A stretch of DNA of 11,732 bases. It comes from Entamoeba invadens IP1. Taxonomy: Eukaryota > Evosea > Mastigamoebida > Endamoebidae. Both the position numbers and the translations under genes were made by a program. The notes beneath the pieces are model-generated. The model ran no database searches and had not been told where the DNA came from. It saw only the letters and a list, made by a program, of their open reading frames with translations. The stretch lies in contig NW_004191634.1 in NCBI RefSeq assembly GCF_000330505.1, forward strand, positions 33,473 to 45,204. Reading direction: 5' to 3'. This document shows, piece after piece, positions 1 to 7,750 of the stretch (position 1 is its first letter; each line of letters opens with the position of its first letter).

Positions 1-2
1 TC

Positions 3-182
3 AATGCAACATTTTCAGTTGTAGATAAAGAAGTGTTGAGAATACACACTCGAGATATGTGGATTTTGTGAACGCAACATAAACGATACAACCAAATTGT
101 CAATAGTGCAATAGAGTATAACCTCAATGTCTATGGTTGCTTTAGAATTAAAAAAGGTAATCTTGATGATAAATTTTTTTGA
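3..182 (+). pseudogene. Unidentified coding-like relic at the left edge
   Basis: One frame starting at base 3 reads for about 60 codons, interrupted only by a TGA at 69-71, and ends at a TGA at 180-182. The translation is of mixed composition, for example a run reading FSVVDKEVLRIHTRDMWIL before the stop and then NQIVNSAIEYNLNVYGCFR. That differs from the Lys/Asn/Ile/Phe-only translations of the AT-rich spacer that follows, and the DNA itself is clearly less AT-rich than the next 300 bases. I do not recognise the family. It may be the 3' end of a decayed gene that continues to the left of the window, or a fragment separated from the downstream relic by transposon insertion. The call rests only on composition and openness. 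Confidence 0.3.
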
Positions 183-490
183 TGATACAATTGTAATTCT
201 GTAACTTTGTCAATTTACTTTTTTATTTTTTTATTGTGTTATTTACTTTTAAAAGTATTATTTTAAAAAAATGAGTGAATATTTATAATTAATAAAAAAA
301 GAATAAATAATTTAAAAATTTCTATATCACCAAGCCACTCAATCTTTAATTTTAATAATTATTTGATTATTTTGAAAATTTCAAAATTGTATAATTTAGA
401 TAATTATTGTTTTAGTTATTAAAAACCCCTTCTAAAAATATAATATATATTTAAATTCATTATAAAACCAACTAAAAATGATAATAATTG
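183..490. other. AT-rich spacer upstream of the hAT relic
   Basis: This stretch is made of short A and T runs and holds no convincing reading frame. It should contain the 5' non-coding part of the adjacent hAT element, possibly with its terminal inverted repeat. I could not find by eye a segment here whose reverse complement recurs in 3636-3800. The sequence TATTTAAA at 448-455, about 43 bases before the ATG at 491, resembles a TATA-type core element but is expected by chance in such AT-rich DNA. Confidence 0.5.
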
Positions 491-498
491 ATGCCTAA

Positions 499-2244
499 AA
501 CACGTCTTTCAAAAGAAAAAAGAATTCAAAGACGCTGTCTTTCGTTTGGAAAAAACTGGAGTTAATTCCATTTATCGAAGATGAACCCGACATTTTTGTA
601 AAAAAAAACAAAAACTATTGTGTTTTCTGTCGAAAATTTCCAGGTGATACTCCCCAATACCACTACAAAGGAGTTGTTGTTAAAGACTTGTCCAGGTGGA
701 GTACAATGCAACAACCACTTTACGAAGTTGCTTTAAAGCATTTCAACATTTTGAACTATTTGGCTTTGAAGTGTTTTCTTTTATCTGGGTTCAAGTCTAA
801 ACGAAATGCAAATAAGTATGAAAAAGACAGAATCGAACAAACGATCAAAAACACAGGGATTACATTAACAAACAAAGCTGAAAAAATCCAGCAATTAAAT
901 GCCGATTTGAGAAATATATCAACCGAACTATTTGTTGAACATGTTCAACCAAATATGGAATATTTCAGTGAGCACAACGAATCATTAATTTGTGGGAATT
1001 TAACACAACGCGTGAGTACTAACATCTCTGATATTCCAAATGTGGTAAACGAGAACTTACTTATACCGTTGTGTAATCATCAAGAACATCAACAAACAAC
1101 CCCAACCACATCTACACAAACATTTGGTAGGTTTACATCACAAGGCGAAACGACAGTAATATCGGCATTTGCAAAAAGTATAGCACCAACCGAGTCCAGA
1201 TTTAATGCAGAACAACAAGATACGTGTGTAATTGTCGACCAAAATGAGCCAAAACAAAACTGTGAAAGGTCTATTACAATTGGCCAGTCGTTGGCACATT
1301 TTGACTTTGAAATACAACAAAACCCATTCGAAAATAGTATAGAAAAAAGTTTAGATCAAAGTGATGGAGAACAAGAGGCGAGTGAATATGAAGACAGTGA
1401 GTTCAGTGAAACAAACGAAGAAAAAGACCCCAACGTGCATAAAATAATGTCGAACGCAGAAACAATTATGTCCACAATTAAATGTTCATTAGAACACCAT
1501 TCCAATTCAATTGGAATTCATGAGTCTACCACCACTTGTATGGTAAACGAGAAAGAGAACTGGGAAGATGATGATGATAGTGAAGACGACACTAAAATTA
1601 GTTCCAAACTTCAGTTTAAAAACGAAAAAAGTGATTTGGAACAAATGTCCATTTTAATGGAAATTTTGGAAAATACAAATAATAAAGGAAATGACACAAT
1701 CGAAATAATATATAAACAAATCGATAGTGCAGTAATAAAACGAGCGGGTTCGAATCATCAAACGCAAGTAGTTGAGAGGAAAAAATTCATAGTTATTCTT
1801 CTTTCAATATTGTTTGCCATTGAAGATTGCTCCACAAATGAAATAACACGTATTTTAGACATCATCAAGATCATCACTTTCGGGACTAAAATAGAATTGG
1901 CAATTTGCGCAAAAACGATTGAGAGAAAAATGAAATTGATACACAAATTAAACCAAAAAAGACTCGAAAATTATGGTTTACTTAAAACCCCATTTCATTT
2001 AATAGCCGACTCGCAGACGTGTTGTGGAGAAACACATTATTCTTTGTACGCCAGGATGTGCTCTGATTATACAACAACATCCGAAATAAAAATAAAAATC
2101 GGCAATTATTATGGCGAAGGCGACGCCAAATCATGGGTAGAATGGATACTGCGCTCATTGAACCACGTAAAACTAAGTGTTCAACAATTGAGAGGCATTT
2201 CGTTGGATGGGACTACTTGCAAAGCAAATATGGTATTTATTTAA
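499..2244 (+). pseudogene. hAT transposase, N-terminal half with first two catalytic Asp motifs
   Basis: This is the longest open stretch of the dead element. The frame is open from 499 (after TAA at 496) to the TAA at 2242-2244. The native start was probably the ATG at 491 in the neighbouring frame, giving MPKTRLSKEKR; it joins this frame across the A-run at 550-555, which suggests a one-base indel. The first in-frame ATG is 706, but starting there would remove the finger-like motif YCVFC (Cys at 619 and 628) and its downstream Trp and His (His at 739), which resembles a TTF-type zinc finger; a second His of that pattern seems to read Tyr. Next comes a poorly conserved linker with acidic patches (NWEDDDDSEDD near 1560; EYEDSEFSETNEEKD near 1390). 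The last 90 residues hold FHLIADSQT, GDAKSWVEWIL and RGISLDGTTCKANM, the first part of the RNase H-like fold. The frame is lost just after the second Asp, within the fold, so no active enzyme can result. Confidence 0.8.
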
Positions 2245-2356
2245 AAGATTGGTACCTCTTGAACACAGGATTAAATTTAAAAGAAATTATTGTTTTGACC
2301 ATCGACTTTCAAAAGCGTGTGAAAAGGTGGTTGAAAAAACGAAGGATGTGTCATGA
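2230..2356 (+). pseudogene. hAT transposase, short fragment in a shifted frame
   Basis: Immediately after the N-terminal frame runs into its stop, the third frame reads about 40 codons ending at TGA 2354-2356, including NYCFDHRLSKACEKVVEKTK. In related hAT transposases the second Asp motif is followed by a C/H-containing segment (typically a His-Cys-x-x-His-like stretch followed by Leu and an alpha helix) that starts the insertion domain. The CFDHRLSKACE segment fits that position and pattern. This is the bridge between the two longer fragments and shows that at least two indels flank it. Family placement rests on position and a short motif, so confidence is moderate. Confidence 0.55.
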
Positions 2357-2850
2357 AACAGTTCTTAGATGATATCACAAATGCTCATTTTAGAAATGCA
2401 TGGGTAGCATACAACCTAAAGAATAAGACGAGTTCGTGTTCAACAAAAATACCAAGTAGTAGTGCAACTCGTTTTCTTTTTACATCGTTTGTCACATCGG
2501 CGATATTTGAAAACTTTGAAAATTATCGAAATTTTTTAAACTCTCAAAATTATCATCTCGAATTAAAAGAAGTCGATGAAAACTATTTTAATGATATTTC
2601 TTTGGATAGTGGGTTGTTTGTCAGTGCGCTTTATTTTCTTGATTATCTATTTGCTCCAATGAAATTGTTGAGTCAATGGCTTCAAGGAAGGGGTGTTTCA
2701 TTTCCAGTTGCTTATCAACACATTTGCCAAACAATCAAGTATTTTATAAATATAAAAGCAAATATTTCTGACACAAAAAACAACTTTTTGAAAAAAAAAT
2801 GTTATTTGTCAGAGAAAACAACAAAGATGACATTGAAACTCTTAGGGTAA
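2353..2850 (+). pseudogene. hAT transposase, insertion-domain fragment
   Basis: A 165-codon open stretch in the same frame as the N-terminal half. It is predicted to be mostly helical and contains SSSATRFLFTSFVTSAIFEN followed by YRNFLNSQNYHLEL. In hAT transposases of the ZMYM1-like type, the insertion domain carries a TRW-like motif followed by a helix and a 'W/N-x-x-L/Y' stretch; here TRF stands where TRW is usual. Further on, YFLDYLFAPMKLLSQWLQGRG matches the hydrophobic helices (L.xLN.lS..LQ pattern) found in the same domain. It ends at TAA 2848-2850, close to another frame change. The ATG at 2353 is internal and should not be read as a real start. Confidence 0.7.
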
Positions 2851-2862
2851 TTTGCAAAAAAA

Positions 2863-3353
2863 CTCGTGACGCGTCTTGTTCAAGCTCTTGTATTCAGATT
2901 TGCGAACCCGCTACGAAAATCCACACGTTTTGAAATATTTAACGAGCACTTTCTCAAGGAAGAAGACCTTGTTATTGATACTTATGGCGACTTTGCAGAA
3001 ATCCAAAAAGAGTAATAAATCTAAATCTGATGACCTAAACGAAGCTGTACATGTTGGATATTAATGAAGAATGTATCAATGATTTCAAACACTACAACGA
3101 ATGTGCACATTGGATGGTTGATTGGGAACTTAACAATCAAGAAGTAATAAATCGAATTAAACAAACAATCATTGAACCTTACAAATCTCCCAACATTCGT
3201 TGTACGTATGAACAACAAGATATCATTAATAATAGCGAACCAAGTGGGCATTTCTCGGATTCATAGATGAACTCGGATTGCGCTTCTTCTTTAAGTGAAA
3301 TGACTTTGGAAAACCAACAAATTGAAATATTTAAACAGTGAAAATTTTATAGG
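2863..3353 (+). pseudogene. hAT transposase, late insertion-domain fragments over three frames
   Basis: Coding sense jumps between frames here. Frame 2 reads LLYSDLRTRYENPHVLKYL from about 2876; frame 1 then reads FLKEEDLVIDTYGDFAEIQKE up to the TAA at 3013; frame 0 reads from the ATG at 3051, with NDFKHYNECAHWMVDWEL and VINRIKQTIIEPYKSPNIRC, to a TAG at 3264-3266. The same frame continues past this stop (EMTLENQQIEIFKQ) to a TGA at 3339-3341 and then on into the C-terminal block. The DLR.RY and 'W..L..' patterns suit the region between the insertion domain and the final catalytic Glu of hAT proteins. Density of shifts is highest here, so alignment to a family member would be needed to place each break exactly. 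Confidence 0.6.
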
Positions 3354-3635
3354 GAATCAAAGGATGAAACTTTAAACAAATTTATTGGAATGTGTCCAGT
3401 GAATTATTTAACGTTACCAAATGTATTAAAAAAGATGAAATCAAAAGATGGAGTTTCACAATTAATAAAAATTAGCATGGAACTCAATATAATCGCGGTT
3501 ACTACCTGTTCAGTAGAAAGATCTTTTTCTCTTTTAAAAAGAGTGTCAAAGCCAAACAGAAAAAATACAGCCCGCCAAATACGTATCGACGTGAAAGAGA
3601 GATTGGCCCTAAGGAAACCCGTTTTACGGACATAA
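3342..3635 (+). pseudogene. hAT transposase, C-terminal dimerisation region
   Basis: This fragment is the clearest family signature in the dead copy. It contains NYLTLPNVLKKM, the hydrophobic segment IKISMELNIIAVT, and TTCSVERSFSLLKRVSKPNR, which is the conserved hAT C-terminal dimerisation core (the S-x-E-R-x-F-S type motif), followed by a basic helix RQIRIDVKERLALRK. The Glu of SVERSFS (codon at 3516) is the probable third catalytic acidic residue, by analogy with Hermes. The fragment is open from after the TGA at 3339 to the TAA at 3633-3635; the ATG at 3390 is internal. In living hAT copies this block is essential for forming the RNase H core and multimers. Retention of the motif in a copy broken elsewhere is consistent with recent or partial decay. 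Confidence 0.85.
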
Positions 3636-3741
3636 AATATACAATAGTTAATATTACACATGTCAATGTTATTAACGTCTTTTTCCATTTGAAAGTATCA
3701 GCAAATAAAAATATTTTAATATTTACATTTTACCATTACAA

Positions 3742-4083
3742 ACATTTGGGTTCCTTGGCAACTCGGGTGATTTGTTTTTTTAAGCGATTTTTGGTTCAAA
3801 AACCTCAACAATTACAATTGATCAACTCTTCACGGCAAAGAAATTTGTTGTGATATTAAAGTATGAAGTTATAAAAGAGTTAATGAGAACTTCAGACTCT
3901 TTTATGTGTAGCACCGAGTCAATTGCAATTACTTCAAAGAATTATAAAATTAAAGTTACTCAATTCGACTTTACATTCTTTTACTATCAGTATTATAACA
4001 TTTTTAAAATTGTTCCCACAAACTTGGGAATAACTTGCATGGTCGAAGTCAATAAACACTTTGGAAGCAAGTTACAAAGATGA
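3742..4083 (+). pseudogene. Decayed gene, first recognisable block
   Basis: Frame 1 reads TFGFLGNSGDL, meets a TAA at 3781-3783 directly after a run of T, and continues with FGSKTSTITIDQLFTAKKF and then a 78-codon open piece starting at an internal ATG (3850) and containing SDSFMCSTESIAITSKNYKI. The block stops at TGA 4081-4083, beyond which the same frame still reads sensibly (NVYMSSTKSTLYLNLP) for a further 30 codons. The coding sense begins abruptly about 100 bases after the end of the hAT coding relic, so the original 5' part of this gene may have been displaced or lost by the transposon. Confidence 0.45.
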
Positions 4084-4516
4084 ATTTGTAATGTGTATAT
4101 GTCATCTACTAAGAGCACCTTGTACTTGAATTTACCAACAAACAAATACAGTCATTGTATCTACAAACATCAAAATTGATACGATTAACACTAAGGCAAG
4201 TGATGTAACTTTGAAAATAGATTGTCTTCGACCAAAAAAACAAATCGCCATCAACAAATAGAGTGCTTCAAACTCAAAGTTCAATAAAGTTTTTACATCA
4301 CTTCTGCGATTAAAAATGTGAAATCCAGTAATGTATTATAATTGCACATTACAATGGTTCATTGTTGACAAGTGAATACACTCAAATAATAATCTTAATT
4401 GATTAAACTTTCTGTGACGATCAAACAGCAGTTGCTATCAAAACTTTTTTAAGTACCTTGAATCTTCTTTCCACAACTAAAGACAACCAATATAACCGGA
4501 ACCAAACAGTTTTTGT

Positions 4517-5163
4517 GATAAGAAAATTGATTACATAAATACAATAAATGTTGTAGGAAATACCAAGTCGACACTCAACCCCACTCTCATTACATCATTT
4601 AAAGATTCGTCTTTAATAACTTTTTCTGTGAGTGGCACAACCGTAAAAACTGTTTATGACGCTGCTCAGTTTTGGACACTCAATTTGTAAAATGAATGGG
4701 TCAGTTCATACAATATAGTGACTCTAACTGATAACACTCAAAAAATGTAGTGAATGTGAAGTTGGTGATAAATACAACAACAGTTTATTTTGATAGCACG
4801 ACTTACAAGACAAGTTGTACAAATACACTCACAAATGATGACAGTAATTTTACATTATTTGCTGATAAAAAATAAGTAAGTGTATCGAGACGGAATCACT
4901 GTACAAAAAAATGTTGTCTTTTTCGAATTGAGTTCGTCGAACAGACAGAACATCGTCATTACATCGAGCACTACATCAACCACTTAAACAGTAAAAAATA
5001 TACAACTCCAAACTATTATTCACTTACTTTGAACAATATTATTTTTGATCTGACTGGTTTAACTGTTGATTTAGAAATTGTTTCAGTTACATTTGTGAAC
5101 TCTGTTGTGAGATACCCGACTTTTGAAACAAACGATGTAGTAAAATTTAAAACTTTTCGATAA
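4517..5163 (+). pseudogene. Decayed gene, central blocks
   Basis: Frame 2 is open from 4517 to about 4800 except for a TAA at 4688-4690. It reads NTINVVGNTKSTLNPTLITS, ITFSVSGTTVKTVYDAAQF, then SSYNIVTLTDNTQKNVVNVK and NTTTVYFDS. At about 4800 the sense moves to frame 1 (TYKTSCTNTLTNDDSNFTLF, stop at 4873), then to frame 2 from 4901 (VVFFELSSSNRQNIVITSS, TAA at 4985) and to frame 1 from 5011 (YYSLTLNNIIFDLTGLTVDL, TAA at 5161). Every piece has the same Thr/Ser/Asn-rich, alternating-strand character, supporting one ancestral reading frame broken by at least four indels. Confidence 0.5.
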
Positions 5164-5165
5164 AT

Positions 5166-6230
5166 CCTAAAAGTAAGGTAGAGGTGTCAACCGGAAAAAC
5201 ATACACTGAGACAGCAAAGTTTAATATGTCTACGCTATAATGTTATAACAATGATCAACTCACCAACAAAGATTTATTTTCACTGTTTGTAGTTAAGGGA
5301 ATTATGTCTGTTCAAGATACTACAACAGCAACACATCAATGGTCATTGCAATGAGCACATCAGAACATGTGTATTAATGCTATTTGCCAACACAAATTAA
5401 AAACAAGTGCTCACAGAGAGCTCTTCTGTATAACTCACATGTTCAGTCATTCAATTGTGCATCTCTTACATGTAAGTATAAAGACATGGAATGTCAACTT
5501 AATTTATTTGAAGGATTCTGTAGATCTCGATAAAGAAGTGTATTTGTTTGACCTTGACCAGGTATGCCCGTGTTACAATGACATTTCGGAGAATGATGGG
5601 AATTGTTTCATTCGAATTGAAACCACCTCTGCCACCCCAGTCACAGTCATGGCAATAAAAGACGAATATAGATTTACTAAAATGGAACTCACTGGAAACT
5701 TTGCTTTGAATCTCAAAGTGCTTGTCATTTATTTAACACTCACATTGAATGGTGGTGTTGTGACAATAAATTCTGAGTAAAACACGAATATTGCTAAGAT
5801 TGACATAACAAAAACAACAACACTTATGCTCAACACCCCATCAACAATTGAAAAGATCACTATGAAAAACGGTGTCGTATCCACTTTAAAATGCAACTAT
5901 GACACTTTCATTGAAACTTCAAATAATGGTGCATTTGAATTTATATTGGTAAAAAGTTGTCGATCAGAGGTGCAGACACCATCGTTACAGTCAACATGCT
6001 TGATGTCAAAATGGCTGCAACCCAAACAAGTAAATCTAATCATTGGAAGCGCCAAGTTAAATTTCAGAGACGCAACTATCAAAATTGAAAAGAGTTTTGA
6101 ATTCAAAGACATTTCTGTGATTGAAGCTGATAATGTCGATTTAATCACTTTTTATAAATACAATATAAAAAATCCAGTCAAAACAGTGATATTTGGTGTG
6201 ACTGCGGCTTTTGTGTGCGCCATAAATTGA
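5166..6230 (+). pseudogene. Decayed gene, longest block in one frame
   Basis: Frame 0 runs for 355 codons with only three internal stops: TAA 5238, TGA 5352 and TAA 5778. It reads KVEVSTGKTYTETAKFNMST, later DQVCPCYNDISENDGNCFIR, LTGNFALNLKVLVIYLTLTL, NGGVVTINSE, then after the TAA NIAKIDITKTTTLMLNTPST and KITMKNGVVSTLKCNYDTF. Near the end it reads SAKLNFRDATIKIEKSFEF. The stop at 5778 falls between two well-matched halves of a beta-repeat, and a CAA (Gln) to TAA change would explain it. The Cys-containing CPCYN..GNCF stretch could be a disulphide-bonded loop of a secreted domain. The ATGs at 5367 and 5826 are internal and not plausible starts. The frame ends at TGA 6228-6230; sense continues in other frames. 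Confidence 0.6.
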
Positions 6231-6276
6231 AGATAAGTTCAAAACTGCCCACACAGACTTGGGATGTGGTGGGTAG

Positions 6277-6489
6277 ATGTGGATAATCTATCCAACCGGA
6301 GTCAAAAAATCCAATTACGCTTGTAAAATAAGTACAACATGTGTCTTTGCTGATCCCATCAATAAAGAAGTGTTCAAATCAATGCTTAAAAGAGTAAATA
6401 CAATATCAATACAAGAGACTGTCCATGTTTTAAATTATCGGGTTCAGTCTTCGCGTCTGAATAATACACAAAATTTTAGGCACTTATGA
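6277..6489 (+). pseudogene. Decayed gene, penultimate fragment
   Basis: Frame 1 is open for 70 codons from an ATG at 6277 to TGA 6487-6489. It reads IIYPTGVKKSNYACKISTTC then VFADPINKEVFKSMLKRVNT. Between 6230 and 6277 the other frames supply short compatible pieces (FKTAHTDLGCGG in frame 2), so this is probably the continuation of the long relic after a frame shift and not an independent small gene. Two Cys residues (AC, TTC) echo the Cys-bearing loop of the preceding block. Confidence 0.35.
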
Positions 6490-6491
6490 TA

Positions 6492-6731
6492 ATGACAAAC
6501 ATCACTGGCAACTTTAAACAACTCAAAAAGCAATGTCAACTTGGGGTTCAGAACCGTCATTTCGAAGAACTTGTGTTTAGAGGAAAGGTGTCATTTTTAG
6601 ATAAAAATTAATTACAGTATTTTACAAATACAGCAAACAGCAAATTCGAATGTTTATTGGCAATTTTATTGCACACTAAGCAAACTACTAATTTGACTTT
6701 CAATGTACCTAAAACCATTTTGGGAACATAG
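6492..6731 (+). pseudogene. Decayed gene, last recognisable fragment
   Basis: Frame 0 from 6492 reads MTNITGNFKQLKKQCQLGVQ, then FEELVFRGKVSFLDKN up to a TAA near 6609, and continues in frame with ANSKFECLLAILLHTKQTTN and LTFNVPKTILG to a TAG at 6729-6731. The ITGNF motif repeats the LTGNF of the previous block at about 5692, suggesting a second copy of the same repeat unit and supporting a shared origin. After 6731 no further coding sense is visible, so this probably marks the 3' end of the relic. Confidence 0.4.
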
Positions 6732-6754
6732 TCAAATGAGACTAATTAGTAGTT
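6683..6754. repeat. Imperfect inverted repeat (hairpin) at the end of the decayed gene
   Basis: The left arm at 6683-6698 reads AACTACTAATTTGACT. The reverse complement of 6730-6754 reads AACTACTAATT, then seven unpaired bases (AGTCTCA), then TTTGACT. The arms therefore match over 9-11 plus 7 bases, with a bulge in the right arm and a loop of about 31 bases. Unlike most inverted repeats in this window it includes G and C positions, so chance is a weaker explanation. It could be the remnant of a small foldback element or of a transposon terminus, or a transcript 3'-end structure. Confidence 0.5.
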
Positions 6755-7402
6755 ATAATTTTTTTTTACTAAGACTGTATACATCAACATTGGTTATATC
6801 ATATAAAACTGGTGAAAAAATAAAAATTTGCATGCACACTTTGAGCTTTCACACCTATTACATTCAACAGACCGTAGCTTAGAAGACAAAATAATTAAAT
6901 CTACATTGAAATACATTTTAAAGTAATTTATTTAATAGAATATAATTTATTTTATCAAAAAAACAAATTAAATTTGTTTTTGTTTATTAATAAAAAATAA
7001 TAAAAAACAGTTATTTAAAACTATTTTTTATTAAAAATTTAGAATATTGATAATTTGAAATATATTATAGTTTGTCTTTGAATAAAAGATCTTTTTTAAA
7101 TTTCATTTATTGTTGCTTATTGACCACAATAATATCTTATTTTCAAATTTCCCGTTTTTTTGTTGATTGATAATATGTTATATTTTTGTTCAAACAATTA
7201 TTGATAAAATTGTTACATGAAAAAATAAAAAATTATCGAATTAATTGGTTGTTTTTGCTGCTGCCTGTCTTTGCCACGTACTTTACAAGAAAAAAGTTCA
7301 CAATTCAAGAATAAATGGTCGATTTTCATACTCAAATAACTGAAAAAAATATAGAAATAATATAGTAAAAATTGATTTACATATAGTTTAATTTTGTTGT
7401 AA
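6755..7402. other. AT-rich spacer without recognisable genes
   Basis: The stretch 6780-6890 is of more mixed composition (for example CTTTGAGCTTTCACACC and CAGACCGTAGCTTAG) and may hold a diverged non-coding remnant. From about 6890 to 7210 it is dominated by A and T runs with self-complementary patches expected by chance. A minus-strand open frame at 7213-7437 gives a Phe/Tyr/Leu-rich translation typical of AT-rich noise and is not called. I see no tRNA or other RNA fold. Confidence 0.5.
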
Positions 7403-7750
7403 ACTCTATTCACAAACAAAAAAGTGTCGGTGCACAAGTCTGCTTTAAAGGTACTTGCTCAACAACTTTGGAGTTATCACAACAACAATGGTGAAACAAT
7501 AAGCAACGAAAGTGTCACAATATTAGCGATATTAATAAATCTGGATTCGAAGTTGTAGAACGTAAATTGTAGGAAATCAGAGATGTCTAACGTGTGCATA
7601 GGTCACAAGCATATTTTCTTTATACATGTTTTAACGCGCGGAAATACAGACAACATAGATAAGAAAAAGATCACGTGTAACAAAAGCTCCAATACTGCCT
7701 TGAAAATCAACGTAGTGCTGTTTGAACACGTATCGAGAAAAGCTAATTAA
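7403..7750 (+). pseudogene. Possible unidentified coding relic with one internal stop
   Basis: Frame 2 is open from 7403 to a TAG at 7556-7558 and again to a TAA at 7748-7750. The translation has a normal-looking composition: SVHKSALKVLAQQLWSYHNN, NGETISNESVTILAILINLD, then after the stop SEMSNVCIGHKHIFFIHVLT and KKKITCNKSSNTALKINVVL. The DNA over 7430-7740 is markedly less AT-rich than both flanks (for example ACGCGCGGAAATAC at about 7633). No good start codon opens it, and I do not recognise a domain. It may be an exon-like fragment of a decayed host gene or transposon, or a chance island of more balanced composition. Confidence 0.3.

Larger units (their letters stand above)
491..3635 (+). 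mobile_element. Decayed hAT-superfamily DNA transposon (transposase-coding part)
   Basis: The segment carries, in the right order and on one strand, the landmarks of a hAT transposase. These are an N-terminal CxxC finger region (about 616-750), a long hydrophilic linker, a first Asp motif LIADSQT (Asp at 2008), a second Asp motif GISLDGT (Asp at 2206), an alpha-helical insertion-domain-like middle (2230-3340), and the C-terminal block with TTCSVERSFSLLKR (Glu at 3516). In the Hermes hAT transposase the catalytic residues are Asp, Asp, Glu, with the first two about 68 residues apart; here they are 66 apart. The frame changes several times (near 550, 2220, 2350, 2860, 2950 and 3020-3050) and in-frame stops lie at 3264 and 3339, so the copy is dead. 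The best match in general architecture is the group of hAT proteins related to ZMYM1/TTF-type finger proteins. Terminal inverted repeats and the 8-bp target duplication expected of hAT were not identified, so true element ends lie outside these coding limits. Confidence 0.85.
3742..6731 (+). pseudogene. Decayed long coding region, beta-strand-rich and possibly extracellular protein(s)
   Basis: For about 3 kb after the hAT relic, coding sense can be followed by switching among the three + frames. The main blocks are 3742-4083 (frame 1), 4169-4261 (frame 2), 4517-4800 (frame 2), 4801-4875 (frame 1), 4901-5010 (frame 2), 5011-5163 (frame 1), 5166-6230 (frame 0), 6277-6489 (frame 1) and 6492-6731 (frame 0). 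Within blocks the translations are of one character: alternating hydrophobic and polar residues rich in Thr, Ser, Asn and Lys, with strings such as LTGNFALNL, NGGVVTINSE, KTTTLMLNTPSTIEKITMK and VTLKID. This suggests beta-solenoid or other beta-repeat structure, common in large secreted or surface proteins of protists. Internal stops at 3781, 4081, 4688, 4985, 5238, 5352 and 5778, plus frame shifts, show that it is dead. The total (about 1,000 codons) implies a long ancestral protein, or two neighbouring related genes. I cannot name the family; no catalytic motif is visible. Confidence 0.6.

Noticed and set aside
448..455. TATTTAAA as core promoter of the first hAT gene
   Set aside because: It lies at a plausible distance but such words are common by chance in this AT-rich spacer, and the gene is dead.
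688..705. Translation start at 688 for the first hAT gene
   Set aside because: The codon is TTG, and a start there would cut through the finger motif whose Cys codons lie at 619 and 628; the frame is open from 499 and probably began at the ATG at 491 before an indel.
3404..3688. Minus-strand open frame of 94 codons
   Set aside because: It lies opposite the hAT dimerisation motif on the + strand and is its antisense shadow.
183..3800. Terminal inverted repeats of the first hAT element
   Set aside because: A weak resemblance between ATCACCAAGCCACTC (about 326) and the reverse complement of 3750-3772 was noted, but the match is broken and no 8-bp duplication flanks it.
5897..6148. Minus-strand open frame of 83 codons
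   Set aside because: It is antisense to the beta-repeat-like block, whose + strand reading is coherent with its neighbours.
6850..6890. Possible RNA gene in the mixed-composition patch
   Set aside because: No cloverleaf or other recognisable RNA fold or conserved box could be traced.
7213..7437. Minus-strand open frame of 74 codons
   Set aside because: Its translation is Phe/Tyr/Leu/Ile-rich with no domain, as expected from AT-rich noise.
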